64,000 nucleotides of DNA, taken from contig JAJJXM010000044.1 of assembly GCA_024516155.1 (NCBI GenBank), forward strand, positions 496,001 through 560,000. Direction: 5' to 3'. Within the stretch, counting starts at the first letter, position 1, and every line of letters starts with the position of its first letter. This DNA is from Pyronema omphalodes (taxonomy: Eukaryota; Ascomycota; Pezizomycetes; Pezizales; Pyronemataceae). A model generated the notes under the pieces. It had not been told where the DNA came from. It ran no database searches and saw nothing but the letters and a program-made list of their open reading frames with translations. Shown here in pieces: positions 9,849 to 19,578 of this stretch. The translations under genes were made by a program, and so were the position numbers.

Positions 9849-11257
9849 TGTCACACCCTAAAATGTGTGAGGATAGAATTGGTATCATATATAACGCAAT
9901 GGAGAATATGGCAAACTCGACAGAGAATGAATAGTCAGATTAGTATCCCGGGCCGGAACCCCCAGAGGAGCTCCGACAAGCCACGTCACGTGATTCGTGA
10001 CTTTCCGATAGGACCTCACGAGGATCCCGGCCCGAGGCGTCGCAACTATTATTCAATGTCAGTTTGGGAGGATTCAGAAGAGAAGAGATTGGGGAACACT
10101 TACCTCATGGGTGTCGACTTACCCTTGAGCAACTACGAACGACGCTGATGGAGAACGAAGACGAAGACGAAAGGACACCTCCTTATACTTGAGGAGTGTT
10201 CGGAAGTTCACGGCTACACAGGGGTCTGCATCGGAAGAGAGTTCCAAGGATGTGCAGAGCGGTGCGACGAAAGCATCCGGTGTTACTTAGTTGGGTGAAT
10301 GGTCAGCCAGGAAGACAAGGCAGAGTCTAGTCGGCAAACAGGAGTGGGGCTATGGACAAGGGTCAAGATTGCTAAGGCATGAGACGACGTCCATAAGCAT
10401 GCAACCCTCTCAAGGAAACTGTTTGGTGGAACCGATATGACGCGCCCTTAGGCTATTGACTACCAACCAAGGAACAGCTCGGCGTTTGCATCCACACCAG
10501 GGTGTGGCTGCGCGCAAGTGCGCGCAGGTGGAGCCATAATGACATCACACAGGAATGTGTCGTAGTGATCCACTCCGGTAGGGCATGGTTGCCTTATGAT
10601 GTCAGATTCCTCCATTCGCAATCGAGATTCTCTAGGGAGATCTATGATAGCACGACTCACAAGATAAATGACTCACATGTTATTTGTCAGAGGAGTTTAT
10701 GCATTATGCAGTCAAGCGGAGTTGCCCTCCCATATGACTCATAACCCTGACACCTGATTGGAAGGTGTGGTAGTACAGAGAGGAATGTCAAGGATTAGTC
10801 TGACGATAGCAAGCATCATGCAAGCAAGTAATCAATATGATTACGCACTTCGTATGATGCAATCTATCAGCAGATGCGTCTCAGAAATGACTCTTGTCTT
10901 ATCTCCTAGGCTCAGGTTGGAAATTGGTTCCCTAGGAAGTCTGGGCGAACGTGTAGACGAAAGTCTATAAAAGAGCCTTTGTCTTCCCTCTCTCTCCTCC
11001 ATCATCAACCATTTGATCCTCTACGCGACGATACCTATTTACACCAACGAATACCTCCGAAGACAACCCTTAAGTTTATTCCGCCTGTCATCGATTAATT
11101 CTCTTCCTAGCTTTATCTTTGGATAAGCTCTATTAGTTCTTGGGAACGAAGTGTCTGTCTGTTCTTGGGAACGAAGTGTCTGTCAACCCTGAGGACGAAG
11201 CAGTAGAGATACAATCGGATAAGCCTCTGCATAGTCGAAGCTGTGCCCAGGTTCACA
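9849..11257 (+). repeat. A1 3' LTR
   Basis: The LTR is 1409 bp, starting TGTCACACCC and ending CAGGTTCACA, homologous to the A2, A3 and A4 LTRs. It contains a TATA box (CTATAAAAG near 10965-10975) and CCTTAAGTTTAT downstream. It also holds two adjacent palindromes around 10493-10528 and a local tandem duplication of about 28 bp near 11135-11185 (repeated TTCTTGGGAACGAAGTGTCT) that the other copies lack. The right flank CATCG belongs to C1. Confidence 0.93.
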
Positions 11258-11779
11258 CATCGGGCGAGGTAGGAAGGCAGTTCTTTCCGCATTTCTCGGA
11301 GTTGAAGACAATCCTTCCTTCCTTCCAGTCGATGCTGGGATTGTGTTTCCGCAACCAAGGCAGTCCCAGGATAATGGGTGCGTTGCCAATGGTAATACAG
11401 TGGAGCTTGATGTCTTCCCTATGGTCGTTGATCACCATGGTCACCATGGCATCGTGGGTTACTGGGCCCCCATCCAATTCCCGTCCGTCTACAGCGAGAA
11501 CCTTCCGTGGGGTTAATTTTTCGCGCAGGGCAATCCCTGCTGTCTCACATATTTTCGATCTCTAAAATTCTCCGTGGCCCCGCAGTCGATCATGGCCGTT
11601 GTTTGGTATTCTTTCTTATTTCGTCCGATTAACTTGACTCGCAGGATAATGTTTTCGTTTCTTCCGTATGGTCCTACACTCGAGATTCTATCCGCCGGTC
11701 CTGCCGTGGTTGAACTGGTGGGCGACAGTTGCCCCAGGAATCCACCTTTTCCTTTTATTCCTGGGGGTTCTCCTTTCCC
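11258..11779 (-). pseudogene. C1 protease segment (frameshifted and truncated)
   Basis: This is the gypsy aspartic protease region, entered from gag in the -1 frame. The catalytic motif is MIDCGATENF, as in the C2 copy (35909-36265). C1 has one T fewer than C2 in the T run near 11517-11521, which puts the rest, including APIILGLPWLRKHNPSIDW, out of frame. The segment ends at the A1 insertion. In intact relatives this enzyme would cleave Gag-Pol. Confidence 0.82.
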
Positions 11780-12906
11780 GACGTCTCACCGAGTCCCTCT
11801 TCTACCAATGTAGTTTCCGCTGCTCTGAATAATTTCTTACTTGGGCACTTCGCAGCGTAGTGTCCCACCTTCCCACAGTTAAAACATTCGTTATGCCGCT
11901 TCCGCCTATCCTCCTCCGTCCTATCCCTTGGTTTCGGTCGACGAGTGGAATCTAATTCCATTGGTTCGGGGTCGGAGAGTCGATATTCGTGTCCCTGCCC
12001 CTTAAGATGGGGGTGGTGATAGAATTGAGGTTCATACCGAGTCCTCAGGGTTCGGAAGTTGAATAGTCGGTTGTCTAACGCTATGGCCTTGTTGGCGAAC
12101 TCCGTGAGATCTGTTGGTCGTTCATCAAGGAGTGCCAACTGTCGTTGACCGTCTGTGTTTAGTCCATCACTGAATTGATCGATGTAGGTCTCGTCATTAT
12201 ATCTTAAATCGGATTTGATCCTTTGAAATTCGGCCCAGTATGCAGCGGAGGATCGCGCGCCCTGCCTGATCATCTTGCACTTTCTTCTTGCTACTTCTTT
12301 TGAGTCGGCCTCCCCGAAAGCCCTACTGACAGCAGTCTTAAAGGCCTCCCAGGTCGTGTATACGCTTTTCCCCTCCTTGATGGACGGCTCGATCCATGCC
12401 CAAGCGTTACCTCTACAGCGGGAACTCGCATAGTTCACCTTTTTCTGTTCGGTGTCGAATCTATTCCCTTCACAATTGAACTTCAGTTCGCATTGCGTCA
12501 GGAATGCCCTCAGCTTGGTCCGTTCACCGTAGTACAGCTCCGGGTCTTCCACCTTGGGGTTACTGTTTGTCGTGGGGCGATGGAGTTGAATGAGGATCTG
12601 GTTCAACTGCTCCTGGGTCATCGTGACCGGAGTGACAAGTCCCAATCCTGCCGGGGTCGCCATTTCCGCAGGGTCGTCGGTAGAGGTATAGGGGAGTTCG
12701 GGTGATTCGGGGGTCTGTGGTCTGGATGGTTGTTCGGGGGTCACTGGGCTTGCCGATCCGGTCGGTTCTTGTTCGATATGTTCTCCGAGCTCTTTTAGCT
12801 GAAAGGACGCCACTGTGTGCGCCTTCTTCTGGGTTTTCTGGGTCTTCTGGGTTTTCTGGGTTTTCTGGGTCTTCGTTCCGCGTTGGGTATCGTACACAGG
12901 ACGCAA
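11755..12906 (-). CDS. C1 Gag
   Basis: The frame has 383 codons and no ATG before codon 82 (ATG at 12663). From that ATG the protein has about 302 residues and begins MATPAGLGLVTPVTMTQEQ. Before it, five in-frame KTQ units form a 9 bp microsatellite; C2 has seven. The gag domain shows ELYYGERTKLRAFLTQCELK and FSDGLNTDGQRQLALLDE. The nucleocapsid CCHC knuckle is CFNCGKVGHYAAKC. The tail reads SGKENPQE. The slippery heptamer is degraded here to GGGAAAG (11779-11773). It is uncertain whether the KTQ region is translated. Confidence 0.85.
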   Translation of the reverse strand: MRPVYDTQRGTKTQKTQKTQKTQKTQKKAHTVASFQLKELGEHIEQEPTGSASPVTPEQPSRPQTPESPELPYTSTDDPAEMATPAGLGLVTPVTMTQEQLNQILIQLHRPTTNSNPKVEDPELYYGERTKLRAFLTQCELKFNCEGNRFDTEQKKVNYASSRCRGNAWAWIEPSIKEGKSVYTTWEAFKTAVSRAFGEADSKEVARRKCKMIRQGARSSAAYWAEFQRIKSDLRYNDETYIDQFSDGLNTDGQRQLALLDERPTDLTEFANKAIALDNRLFNFRTLRTRYEPQFYHHPHLKGQGHEYRLSDPEPMELDSTRRPKPRDRTEEDRRKRHNECFNCGKVGHYAAKCPSKKLFRAAETTLVEEGLGETSGKENPQE

Positions 12907-12911
12907 TCAAA

Positions 12912-13716
12912 TATCAGAATCCGTATCCACGGTTACTGACAACAGGCAGCGCGGGGGTTTCGGCGGCGAGGAGGGCGGCGGCGGGTTACGTAAGGCTGGT
13001 AAGTTGGGAATGGGCAAGGGTTTGTGGGCTGGGAGATCACAGGTGAGTTTGGAGAGATGGGATATCACAAGGGGACTTTTGTAGATAGGATTGTGGTAAA
13101 TAGAAACTTGATTGCGTGAAGAAATAAACTACATACAAATTTCCTCCTCTTATACTTGCTCCTTCATGACCCGTGACTCAGCATTCTCCGCCTGCGGAGA
13201 ATGCTCTTCAATGCTAACCGCCGTGATAACTACATACATGACCAACATTCCCAACCATTTGCCAACCGCCGTAATTCCAAAAAAGAAAGCAATACGTACC
13301 AAAGATAACTAACCGCCATAATTCCAAATAATAATAACAAGGAAAGAGTACATACCAAAAGAGATAACTACCGGCTAACCGCCGTGATTCCAAATAGCAA
13401 AGAAAGAGTACATACCGAAAGAGATAACTTCCTGGCTAACCGCCGTGATTCCAAATAGTAAAGAAAGAGTACATACCAAAAGAGGGAAGTAAAAAGATTC
13501 CAACATTTTCCTAGTCGCCGTGATACCTAAAAGAAATCCAAATAAGAAATAACTCCGAACATATGAAAATCCCCGGCAAGGGGCCCAGCCCCTTGCCCTA
13601 ACCCTATCCCTATCACTTCATGATGGCGTAGCAGGTTGCTAGGGTGATGGCAACCACCCATAGCCCTGCGGTGGTGACGGCGGAGGCCAGGAGCATGTCA
13701 CGGGAGCGTTGTGACA
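12912..13716 (-). repeat. Shared LTR: C2 3' LTR and C1 5' LTR
   Basis: On the minus strand the LTR starts TGTCACAACG at 13716, directly after a polypurine tract GGAGGGGGGG (13733-13717 region) of C2, and leads into C1 gag. The inner edge near 12912-12937 is not fixed, because no other 3' LTR is complete; TGATA or GTCA are possible ends. It contains 4-5 imperfect repeats of about 55-65 bp built on AACCGCCGTGATTCC (13220-13530), one more than in the C2 5' LTR. The minus-strand TATA (TATAAG near 13150-13155) lies 37 bases before ACGCAATCAA (13117-13108). Confidence 0.85.
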
Positions 13717-14681
13717 TAAGCCCCCCCCTCCAGGCCGAGACTCCGGCGAGGCCGTAGGCAGTCACCAACGCGGGCCTCCGAATAGAGGGACCGTCCCCGA
13801 TACTGCCTTCCCCGACGTCGGCGACGTACGACGTCCTGGGTGATGTCCTCGAGGACATAAGGCGGTATTTGCTCTTGTTGGTGTCCTAAGGGGGGCGCCG
13901 TTATTTGTTCTTGTTGGTGCCCTAAGGAGAACGGGGGTATTTGATCTTGTTGGTGCCCTGAGGCGGGGGGCTCCGGGGGATCCGAACAAGGGGCGGATGT
14001 CAGGTCGTTGGTTGGTCGGCAGTCGACGGTGGGGAGATGCTGTTCCGGCTCCACTGTCTGATAGAAAGACAGGTTGATCGCCACCTTCTCGTGGTCCGAG
14101 GGTCCGGTCATCATAATCACTGGGAGTTGGTGTCGGATCGTATGGATGGTGGGGTCCTCCGATTCCAGTTCGCGGGGATGGGGTGGTTCGTTTTCCTGAT
14201 TTTCCGTAGGGACGGGAGGTTCCTTTCCTGTCCCGGGCTCGTCCTTGCAGGGTGGTATCGTTGCCTGGGTCTCCGTGGGGGGTTTCCATCCCCTGATGCG
14301 GCATCTCTGGTCGTGTCCGTCTTTGTTGACCAGGAATTTGCACACGTTGCAGAGTCTCTTTCCTTTCTGCCATGCCTTGCAGGCTTTTTGCGGGTCCATC
14401 CTTCGGTGTCGGATCACCCATTCTAACTCGGGGTCATGTAGCTGCCCGCAGCTACATGATTTTTTTATGCGTGCCGCAATTGCTTGCGCCACCGCTGGGA
14501 AATGATTGTTGTTTAGTTTCGATTGGAGGTGAATGCAGCAGGAGACGTTATTGCAGAACGACCAGTGTAGTTCTGCGTGCGGGATCGTGGGGTGGGGGGA
14601 TTTATTTTCTGCCGGGGGAGTAGGGGTTCGGTACCAGCCCAAAGAGGACGGGGGGTCCTCGGAGTTCGTTCTATCGTCCAT
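13698..14681 (-). CDS. C2 ORF3: Cys/His-rich, Arg-rich protein of unknown function
   Basis: The frame has 327 codons starting with ATG at 14681, whose first base is the last base of the pol stop (TAATG). I do not recognise the family. Residues about 35-140 are rich in Cys and His in pairs (FCNNVSCCIH, CSCGQLHD, CNVCK, HDQRCRIRGW), suggesting one or two metal-binding folds. Then comes a Pro/Glu-rich linker, three copies of GHQQ(D/E)QI with variable spacers (about residues 245-290), and a basic tail with RRRRRGRQYRGR. The last codons encode the polypurine tract, and the stop lies inside the LTR (13698-13700). The position is that of env in retroviruses, but I see no signal peptide, membrane span or fusion motif. 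A nucleic-acid-binding accessory role is only a guess. Confidence 0.8.
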   Translation of the reverse strand: MDDRTNSEDPPSSLGWYRTPTPPAENKSPHPTIPHAELHWSFCNNVSCCIHLQSKLNNNHFPAVAQAIAARIKKSCSCGQLHDPELEWVIRHRRMDPQKACKAWQKGKRLCNVCKFLVNKDGHDQRCRIRGWKPPTETQATIPPCKDEPGTGKEPPVPTENQENEPPHPRELESEDPTIHTIRHQLPVIMMTGPSDHEKVAINLSFYQTVEPEQHLPTVDCRPTNDLTSAPCSDPPEPPASGHQQDQIPPFSLGHQQEQITAPPLGHQQEQIPPYVLEDITQDVVRRRRRGRQYRGRSLYSEARVGDCLRPRRSLGLEGGAYVTTLP

Positions 14682-17600
14682 TACAGCTGTGGGGCAGGTC
14701 TATCGGCGTACTTGCGGTGGATTTGGGTGATGGCGTCGGGGGAGTTTTGGAAATTGTCGGCGGGGTACCAGGTCGTATCGGGGTCGTGGAAACCAGTCCA
14801 CTTGACACGATATTGGATCTGTCCCCGGTGGCGTCGAGAATCCACTATCTCTTCAACTTCCCACTCTTCCTCGTCGTCGAGCATAATCGGTAGCGGAGGG
14901 GGCTGAATATGACCTGGCATGGTGGTCGAAGTAGGTTGAGACGGTTCTAGAAGGGAGATGTGAAATACTGGATGGATCTTTGCGTTTGGGGGGAGGTCCA
15001 GCTTATAAGCTCGCGACCCTACCTTAGACAAGATAGTGTAGGGGCCCAATAGCTTGTAATCGAGCTTGTTGGAGGGTCGGGTGGTTTTCACATTCTTCCT
15101 CTTCAGCCAGACCCGATCTCCCACTCGAAGGACCGGATCCGGGTGTCGATGCCGGTTCGTCTGTTCTGCATGAGCAGTCTGGGCATAGTGGACCTCTGCC
15201 CTCAGATCCTCGTGAAGCCGGTTGAGGGCGCCAACATATTTGGAGACCTCGGGGTTTCCTTCCGCAACTTCACCCAGCGGTTGGGTAAAACGGGGATGAT
15301 ATCCGTGATTTGCGAAGAAGGGGGACACCTTGGTCGTTCCTGAGCGGGAGTTGTTGTAGCAGAACTCCGCCATAGGAAGGAGTTGGTTCCAATCGTTCTG
15401 TTGATAGTTACAATACGCCCTGAGGTATTGTTCGAGGATCGCATTGACCCTCTCTGTCTGTCCGTCGGACTCTGGGTGAAACGCCGTACTCAGGTTCCTC
15501 AAGGTCCCCATTGCCTCCATAACCCTCTTCCAGAACTGAGAGGTGAATAGGGACCCCCGATCAGAGATGATGCTCCCGGGGAGTCCGTGGGCCCGTCCCA
15601 CATGTGTGAGAAACCCGTCCGCAAGTGCCCTGGGTCCCATAGTGTCTTTACATGCTACGAAGTGTGCCATCTTCGTCAAGCGGTCCACAATCACCCATAT
15701 CGTATTCATTCCCCCATCTTTCGGAAGACCTGTGATAAAATCCATGGAGATGCATTCCCATGGTCTTTCTGGAATCTGTAACGGTCGTAAGAGGCCGAAG
15801 GGGGCGTGCTTAATGGGCTTGATACGTTTACAGGTATCACAGTAGTCGACATATCGAGTCACATTCTGTCGTTGTTGTGGCCAATAAAAATTTCGGCTGA
15901 CCAACTCCAAGGTCCTTGCCCTTCCCGGATGCCCCGCGGCTTGGGAGTCGTGATGTTGTCGTAACATTTGTAACCTCTGGTCGTCGTCATCAGGGACCCA
16001 TATCAATCCCTCGTACAGGAGTAACCCATCTTTTTCCTCGCATAACCCCAAGGGGACCCTATTGTCTCGGGTTATCCCTTCCCGAAGTTTGCGGATTACC
16101 TCCTGAAGTTCTGTATCGGTTTCCGTCTTTTTCCGAATTTTGGTAATGAGGGGGGGGTCCGGGGTGAGTCTTATCAATTGTGTCCCGTTCACATGAAAGA
16201 CTTCCTGGGGGAGGAGGACTCGGCTTCGAGTCTGCCGGTGCTTCATCTCCCCATCACAGGGAGAGTCTCCTGACTCTCGGGACAATATGTCGGGTTTTCC
16301 TGCCAACTTCCCCGGACGATACGTGATCGTGAAGTCATAGTTCGCCAGTTGTTCCGCCCATCGGGCTTGTCGGAGGTTGAGGTCCCTCTTCGTTTGCCAA
16401 TACTCTAGGTTTTTATGGTCTGACAGTTTCCGGATACTGTGTTTTGTCGATTTCCAGTATGTCGACCATTTGTCTAATGCTTCCACTATTGCCAGGAGCT
16501 CCTTATCCTGGATGTTGTAATTGAGCTCCGCTTGTTTTAATTTTCTTGAAAAATAGGCAAGGGGGTGCAGTATGTTGGAGTCGTCGGGTTGTGAGCAGAC
16601 TGCCCCGATGGCATAGTCTGAGGCGTCTGTTTCCAGGGTGAGTGGCCGATCCGGGTCGAAATGTTGCAGGATAGGTTGGGATATCATTGCCGTTTTGAGT
16701 TGCTCAAAGGCCCGTTGTGTCTCGTCGTTCCATTCCCAGGGTACCTGTTCTTTCATCAATCGTGTCAATGGCGTGGTGATCTCGCTGAAATCCCGGATGA
16801 ATCGACGGTAGAAATTGGCGAACCCCAGGAAACTTTGGACTCCCTTCACATTTACCGGTTCCTTCCATTCCTTAACCGCCCTAATTTTCTCGGGGTCCAT
16901 CCGCAATCCTGTGGGGGAGATGATGTATCCCAGGTATTCCGTCTTTTTTGTGTGGAATTCACATTTCGAGGGTTTCAGGGTCAGTCCTACGTCCCTTAAC
17001 CTTTCCAGGACCATGCGGACGTGTCTCCGATGCTCCGCCATATTATCCGAGTAAATCAATATGTCGTCGAGATAGGCGATGCAAAAGATGTCAAGGTAAT
17101 CACTTAAGACTTCGTTCATCCATCGTTGAAACGAAGCTGGAGCATTTGTCAAGCCAAACGGCATCACCAAATACTCGTATAGACCGTACTTGGTACGGAA
17201 CGCAGTTTTCCATTCATCTCCTGTGGCTATTCGGAGGTTATGGTATGCATCTCGCACATCCAACTTGGTATAGATCTTGGCGTTGGAAAGTCTATCCAAC
17301 GCTTCCCCTATCAGCGGGAGTGGGGTGCGATCCTTGATTGTGATTTCGTTGAGTCGTCGGTAGTCGACGCATAACCGTAAGGTACCATCCTTTTTCTTAA
17401 CGAAATGGATTGGGGCTCCCGCTGGAGACGTCGACCGTCGGACCCAACCCCTTCTTTCATTCTCTTCCAAGTAATCCCTCAATACTCGCAGGCGTTCCTC
17501 ATCGAGGGCTCGCAGGGGTTCGAACGGCAGAATCTTTCCTTCCATCAAGGGGATCCGGTGGTCGTGATGTCGGTGCGGAGGCAACCCTACTGCCTCTTTT

Positions 17601-18189
17601 TCCCTGAATACGGAGAGGTAATCTGCATATTCTGGTGGTATGATTCCTTCTAGGGAGTCATGTTTGTTCTTCCCCGCTCGGATTATGGTACTCGCCAGTT
17701 CCAATTCCCCGGGAGTGGCAATTGATTTGCCGGGAGCGGTTTCCCAGTTCCCCGGTCCTTTCTGGTTGGCTGGCGCAGTAGTGATTGATTTGGCGGGAGC
17801 GGTTTCCCAGTTCCCCGGTTCCTTCTGGTTGGCTGCCGCTTGTGGGGGTTGCCGCGAAGCGCACTGAGGCGAGTCGGGATCGACCTCTGTGGATTCCGCG
17901 CGCCTAGATCCCTGTACGCTTTCCATATCCTCGTCCTCCGACTCTTCCACTTCTTCTCCTTCTTCATCCTCTTCTATACTTTCTCACCAGATCTCTTGGA
18001 TGCGAAGCTCATCTTCCTCATCCGTCTGGAGCATCTCTTCCGGCCCTTCCATACCATAGGCGTGCTCCGCTTCCTCATGTATCCGTCGATTATATTCTTT
18101 TTCTGCCCCCCGTTCCGACACGGTCGTGGCATGGGGCGAGGTAGGAAGGCAGTTCTTTCCGCATTTTTCGGAGTTGAAGACAATCCTTC
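14681..18189 (-). pseudogene. C2 pol: end of protease, RT, RNase H, integrase, chromodomain
   Basis: The frame is open from the A2 insertion (18189) to the TAA at 14683-14681, except for one in-frame TGA at 17986-17984. The segment before the TGA contains the post-protease region (IVFNSEKCGKNCLPTSP) and an acidic linker. After it come RT with [12 protein letters not shown] and AYLDDILIY, RNase H starting LETDASDYAIGA, the integrase zinc domain (GHPGRARTLEL and CDTCKR), and a core with VIVDRLTKMAHF, SDRGSLF and HPESDGQTERVN (Glu-Ser replaces the usual Gln-Thr). The chromodomain includes YRVKWTGFHDPDTTW. The TGA may come from CGA by C-to-T change. The stop overlaps the ORF3 start. Confidence 0.9.
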
Positions 18190-19474
18190 TGTCACACCCT
18201 ATAATGTGTGAGAATAGAATAGGTATCATATATAACGCTATGGAGAATATGGCAAACTCGACAGGAGAATGAATAATCAAGTTAGTATCCCGGGCCGGAA
18301 CCCCCAGAGGAGTTCCGGCTAGCCACGTCACGTGATTCGTGACTTTCCGATAGGACCTCACGAGGATCCCGGCCCGAGGCGTCGAAACTATTATTCACTG
18401 TCAGTTTGGGAGGACTTAGGACGGAGAGGGGGAAAGGAACACTTACCAAAAGGGCGTCGACTTACCCTTGAGACAACTATAAACGACGCTGATGGAGAAC
18501 GAAGAAGACAACGAAAGGACACCTCCTTATACCTGAGGAGAGTTCGGCAATACACGGCTACGATAGGGGCTGCATAGGAACAGAGGATTCCAGGAAGATG
18601 CAGATACAGCGCAGTGCATTAGCATGAGACGACGTCCAGCAGGGAACCCCACTCAGGAAACCTGTTTGATGAAACTGATATGACGCGTCCTTGGGCCTAG
18701 AACTGCCAACTTGGAAACAATACGGCGTTTGCATCCACACCAGGGTGTGGCTGCGCGCAAGTGCGCGCAGGTGGGGCACATATGACATCACACAGGAATG
18801 TGACGGGGCAGTGCTCTCCGGTAAGGCATGGTATGCCTTATGATGTCAGTGACCTCTACTTGCAATCGAGATTCTCTAGGGAGATCTATGATGGCGCAAC
18901 TCATACGATAACTGACTCATGCGTCATTATCACAAGAGTGCATGCATGATGCAGTCAGACGGAGTTGCCCTCCGGTATGACTCATAACCCCAGCACCTCA
19001 TTGGAAGGTGTGGTAGTACGGTGAGCTATTTCTGGGATTAATCTGACCAGGGCGAGCATTAGGCAAGTGAGCAATTAATTTAATTGCGCGCTTAGCATAA
19101 TGCAAGCCTCAGCAGATGCGTCACAGCTTTGACCCATGTCTTATCTCCTACGCTCAGTTTGGCAGTTGGTTCCCCATGGAAGGCTGGGCGAACTTGTAGA
19201 CGAAAGTCTATAAAAGACCCTATGTCTTCCCTCTGTCTCCTCCATCATCATCCATTGATCCCATACACGATGATACCACATCTACACCAACGAATACCTC
19301 CGAAGACGACCCTTAAGTTTATTCGGCCTGTGATCGGTTAATTCTCTTCCTAGCTTATCTTTGGAATAAGTTCTTTTAGTTCTTAGGAACGAAGCCTCTG
19401 TCTATACCAGGACAGAATACTTGAGATACAACCGGAAAAGCCTCCGCATAGTCAGGACTGTGCCCAGGTTCACA
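18190..19474 (+). repeat. A2 5' LTR with promoter
   Basis: The LTR runs from TGTCACACCC to CAGGTTCACA. The TATA box TATAAAAG is at 19209-19216. CCTTAAGTTTAT at 19311-19322 is complementary to the region just inside the LTR (19477-19488). Conserved palindromes in U3 are CCACACC/GGTGTGG (18735-18750), 9 bp arms CTGCGCGCA/TGCGCGCAG (18751-18770), and TGACATCA (18783-18790) mirrored by TGATGTCA (18841-18848) around AAGGCAT/ATGCCTT (18823-18839). Confidence 0.93.
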
Positions 19475-19488
19475 CTATAAACTTAAGG
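19475..19488 (+). promoter_or_regulatory. A2 primer-binding region, possible self-priming
   Basis: Two bases after the LTR end comes ATAAACTTAAGG (19477-19488), a perfect 12-base complement of CCTTAAGTTTAT in the LTR. A3 (34131-34120) and A4 keep the same arrangement. There is no tRNA-like TGG start. It fits priming of minus-strand DNA by the element's own RNA, as known for Tf1/sushi elements, though the LTR partner lies about 100 bases after the TATA box. Confidence 0.6.
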
Positions 19489-19578
19489 CTACAAGCTACC
19501 AAGTTTATTAATCGACACGCATACGGAAGACCCTCTTCTAGGGCAATACGGCAATCCAAAACCATCCAATCAACAATA

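Larger units (their letters stand above)
1..11257 (+). mobile_element. Ty3/gypsy element A1 (3' part; 5' part outside window), interrupted by B1
   Basis: The element enters the window inside pol and continues to its 3' LTR, which ends at 11257. The pol frame is open from base 1 and stays open to 2810, where a complete B element (2811-9218) interrupts it. It resumes at 9219 after a GTGGG target duplication and ends at 9677. Close relatives A2, A3 and A4 lie in the same window, which fixes the family limits. The right flank CATCG (11258-11262) lies in element C1, so A1 was inserted into C1. The matching left flank is outside the window. Apart from the B1 insertion I see no stop or frameshift in the visible pol, so A1 was probably coding-competent until B1 landed. 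Confidence 0.93.
11258..13716 (-). mobile_element. Ty3/gypsy element C1, 5' part only (LTR, gag, protease)
   Basis: On the minus strand this reads LTR (13716 down to about 12912), gag, then protease, and stops at the A1 LTR (11257). The A1 insertion cut C1 just after the protease; any pol would lie left of the window. The same protease-end sequence occurs at 18135-18189 in C2, which shows how C1 should continue. C1 shares its LTR with C2, so the two form a tandem array. Confidence 0.88.

Noticed and set aside
11140..11565. 141-residue plus-strand frame across the A1/C1 junction
   Set aside because: It is antisense to the C1 protease and crosses an element boundary.
12900..12940. tRNA-primed binding site for family C (TGGATACGG near 12932)
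   Set aside because: The following bases do not fit a tRNA acceptor stem and T-arm, and the better signal is the 10-base self-complementarity.
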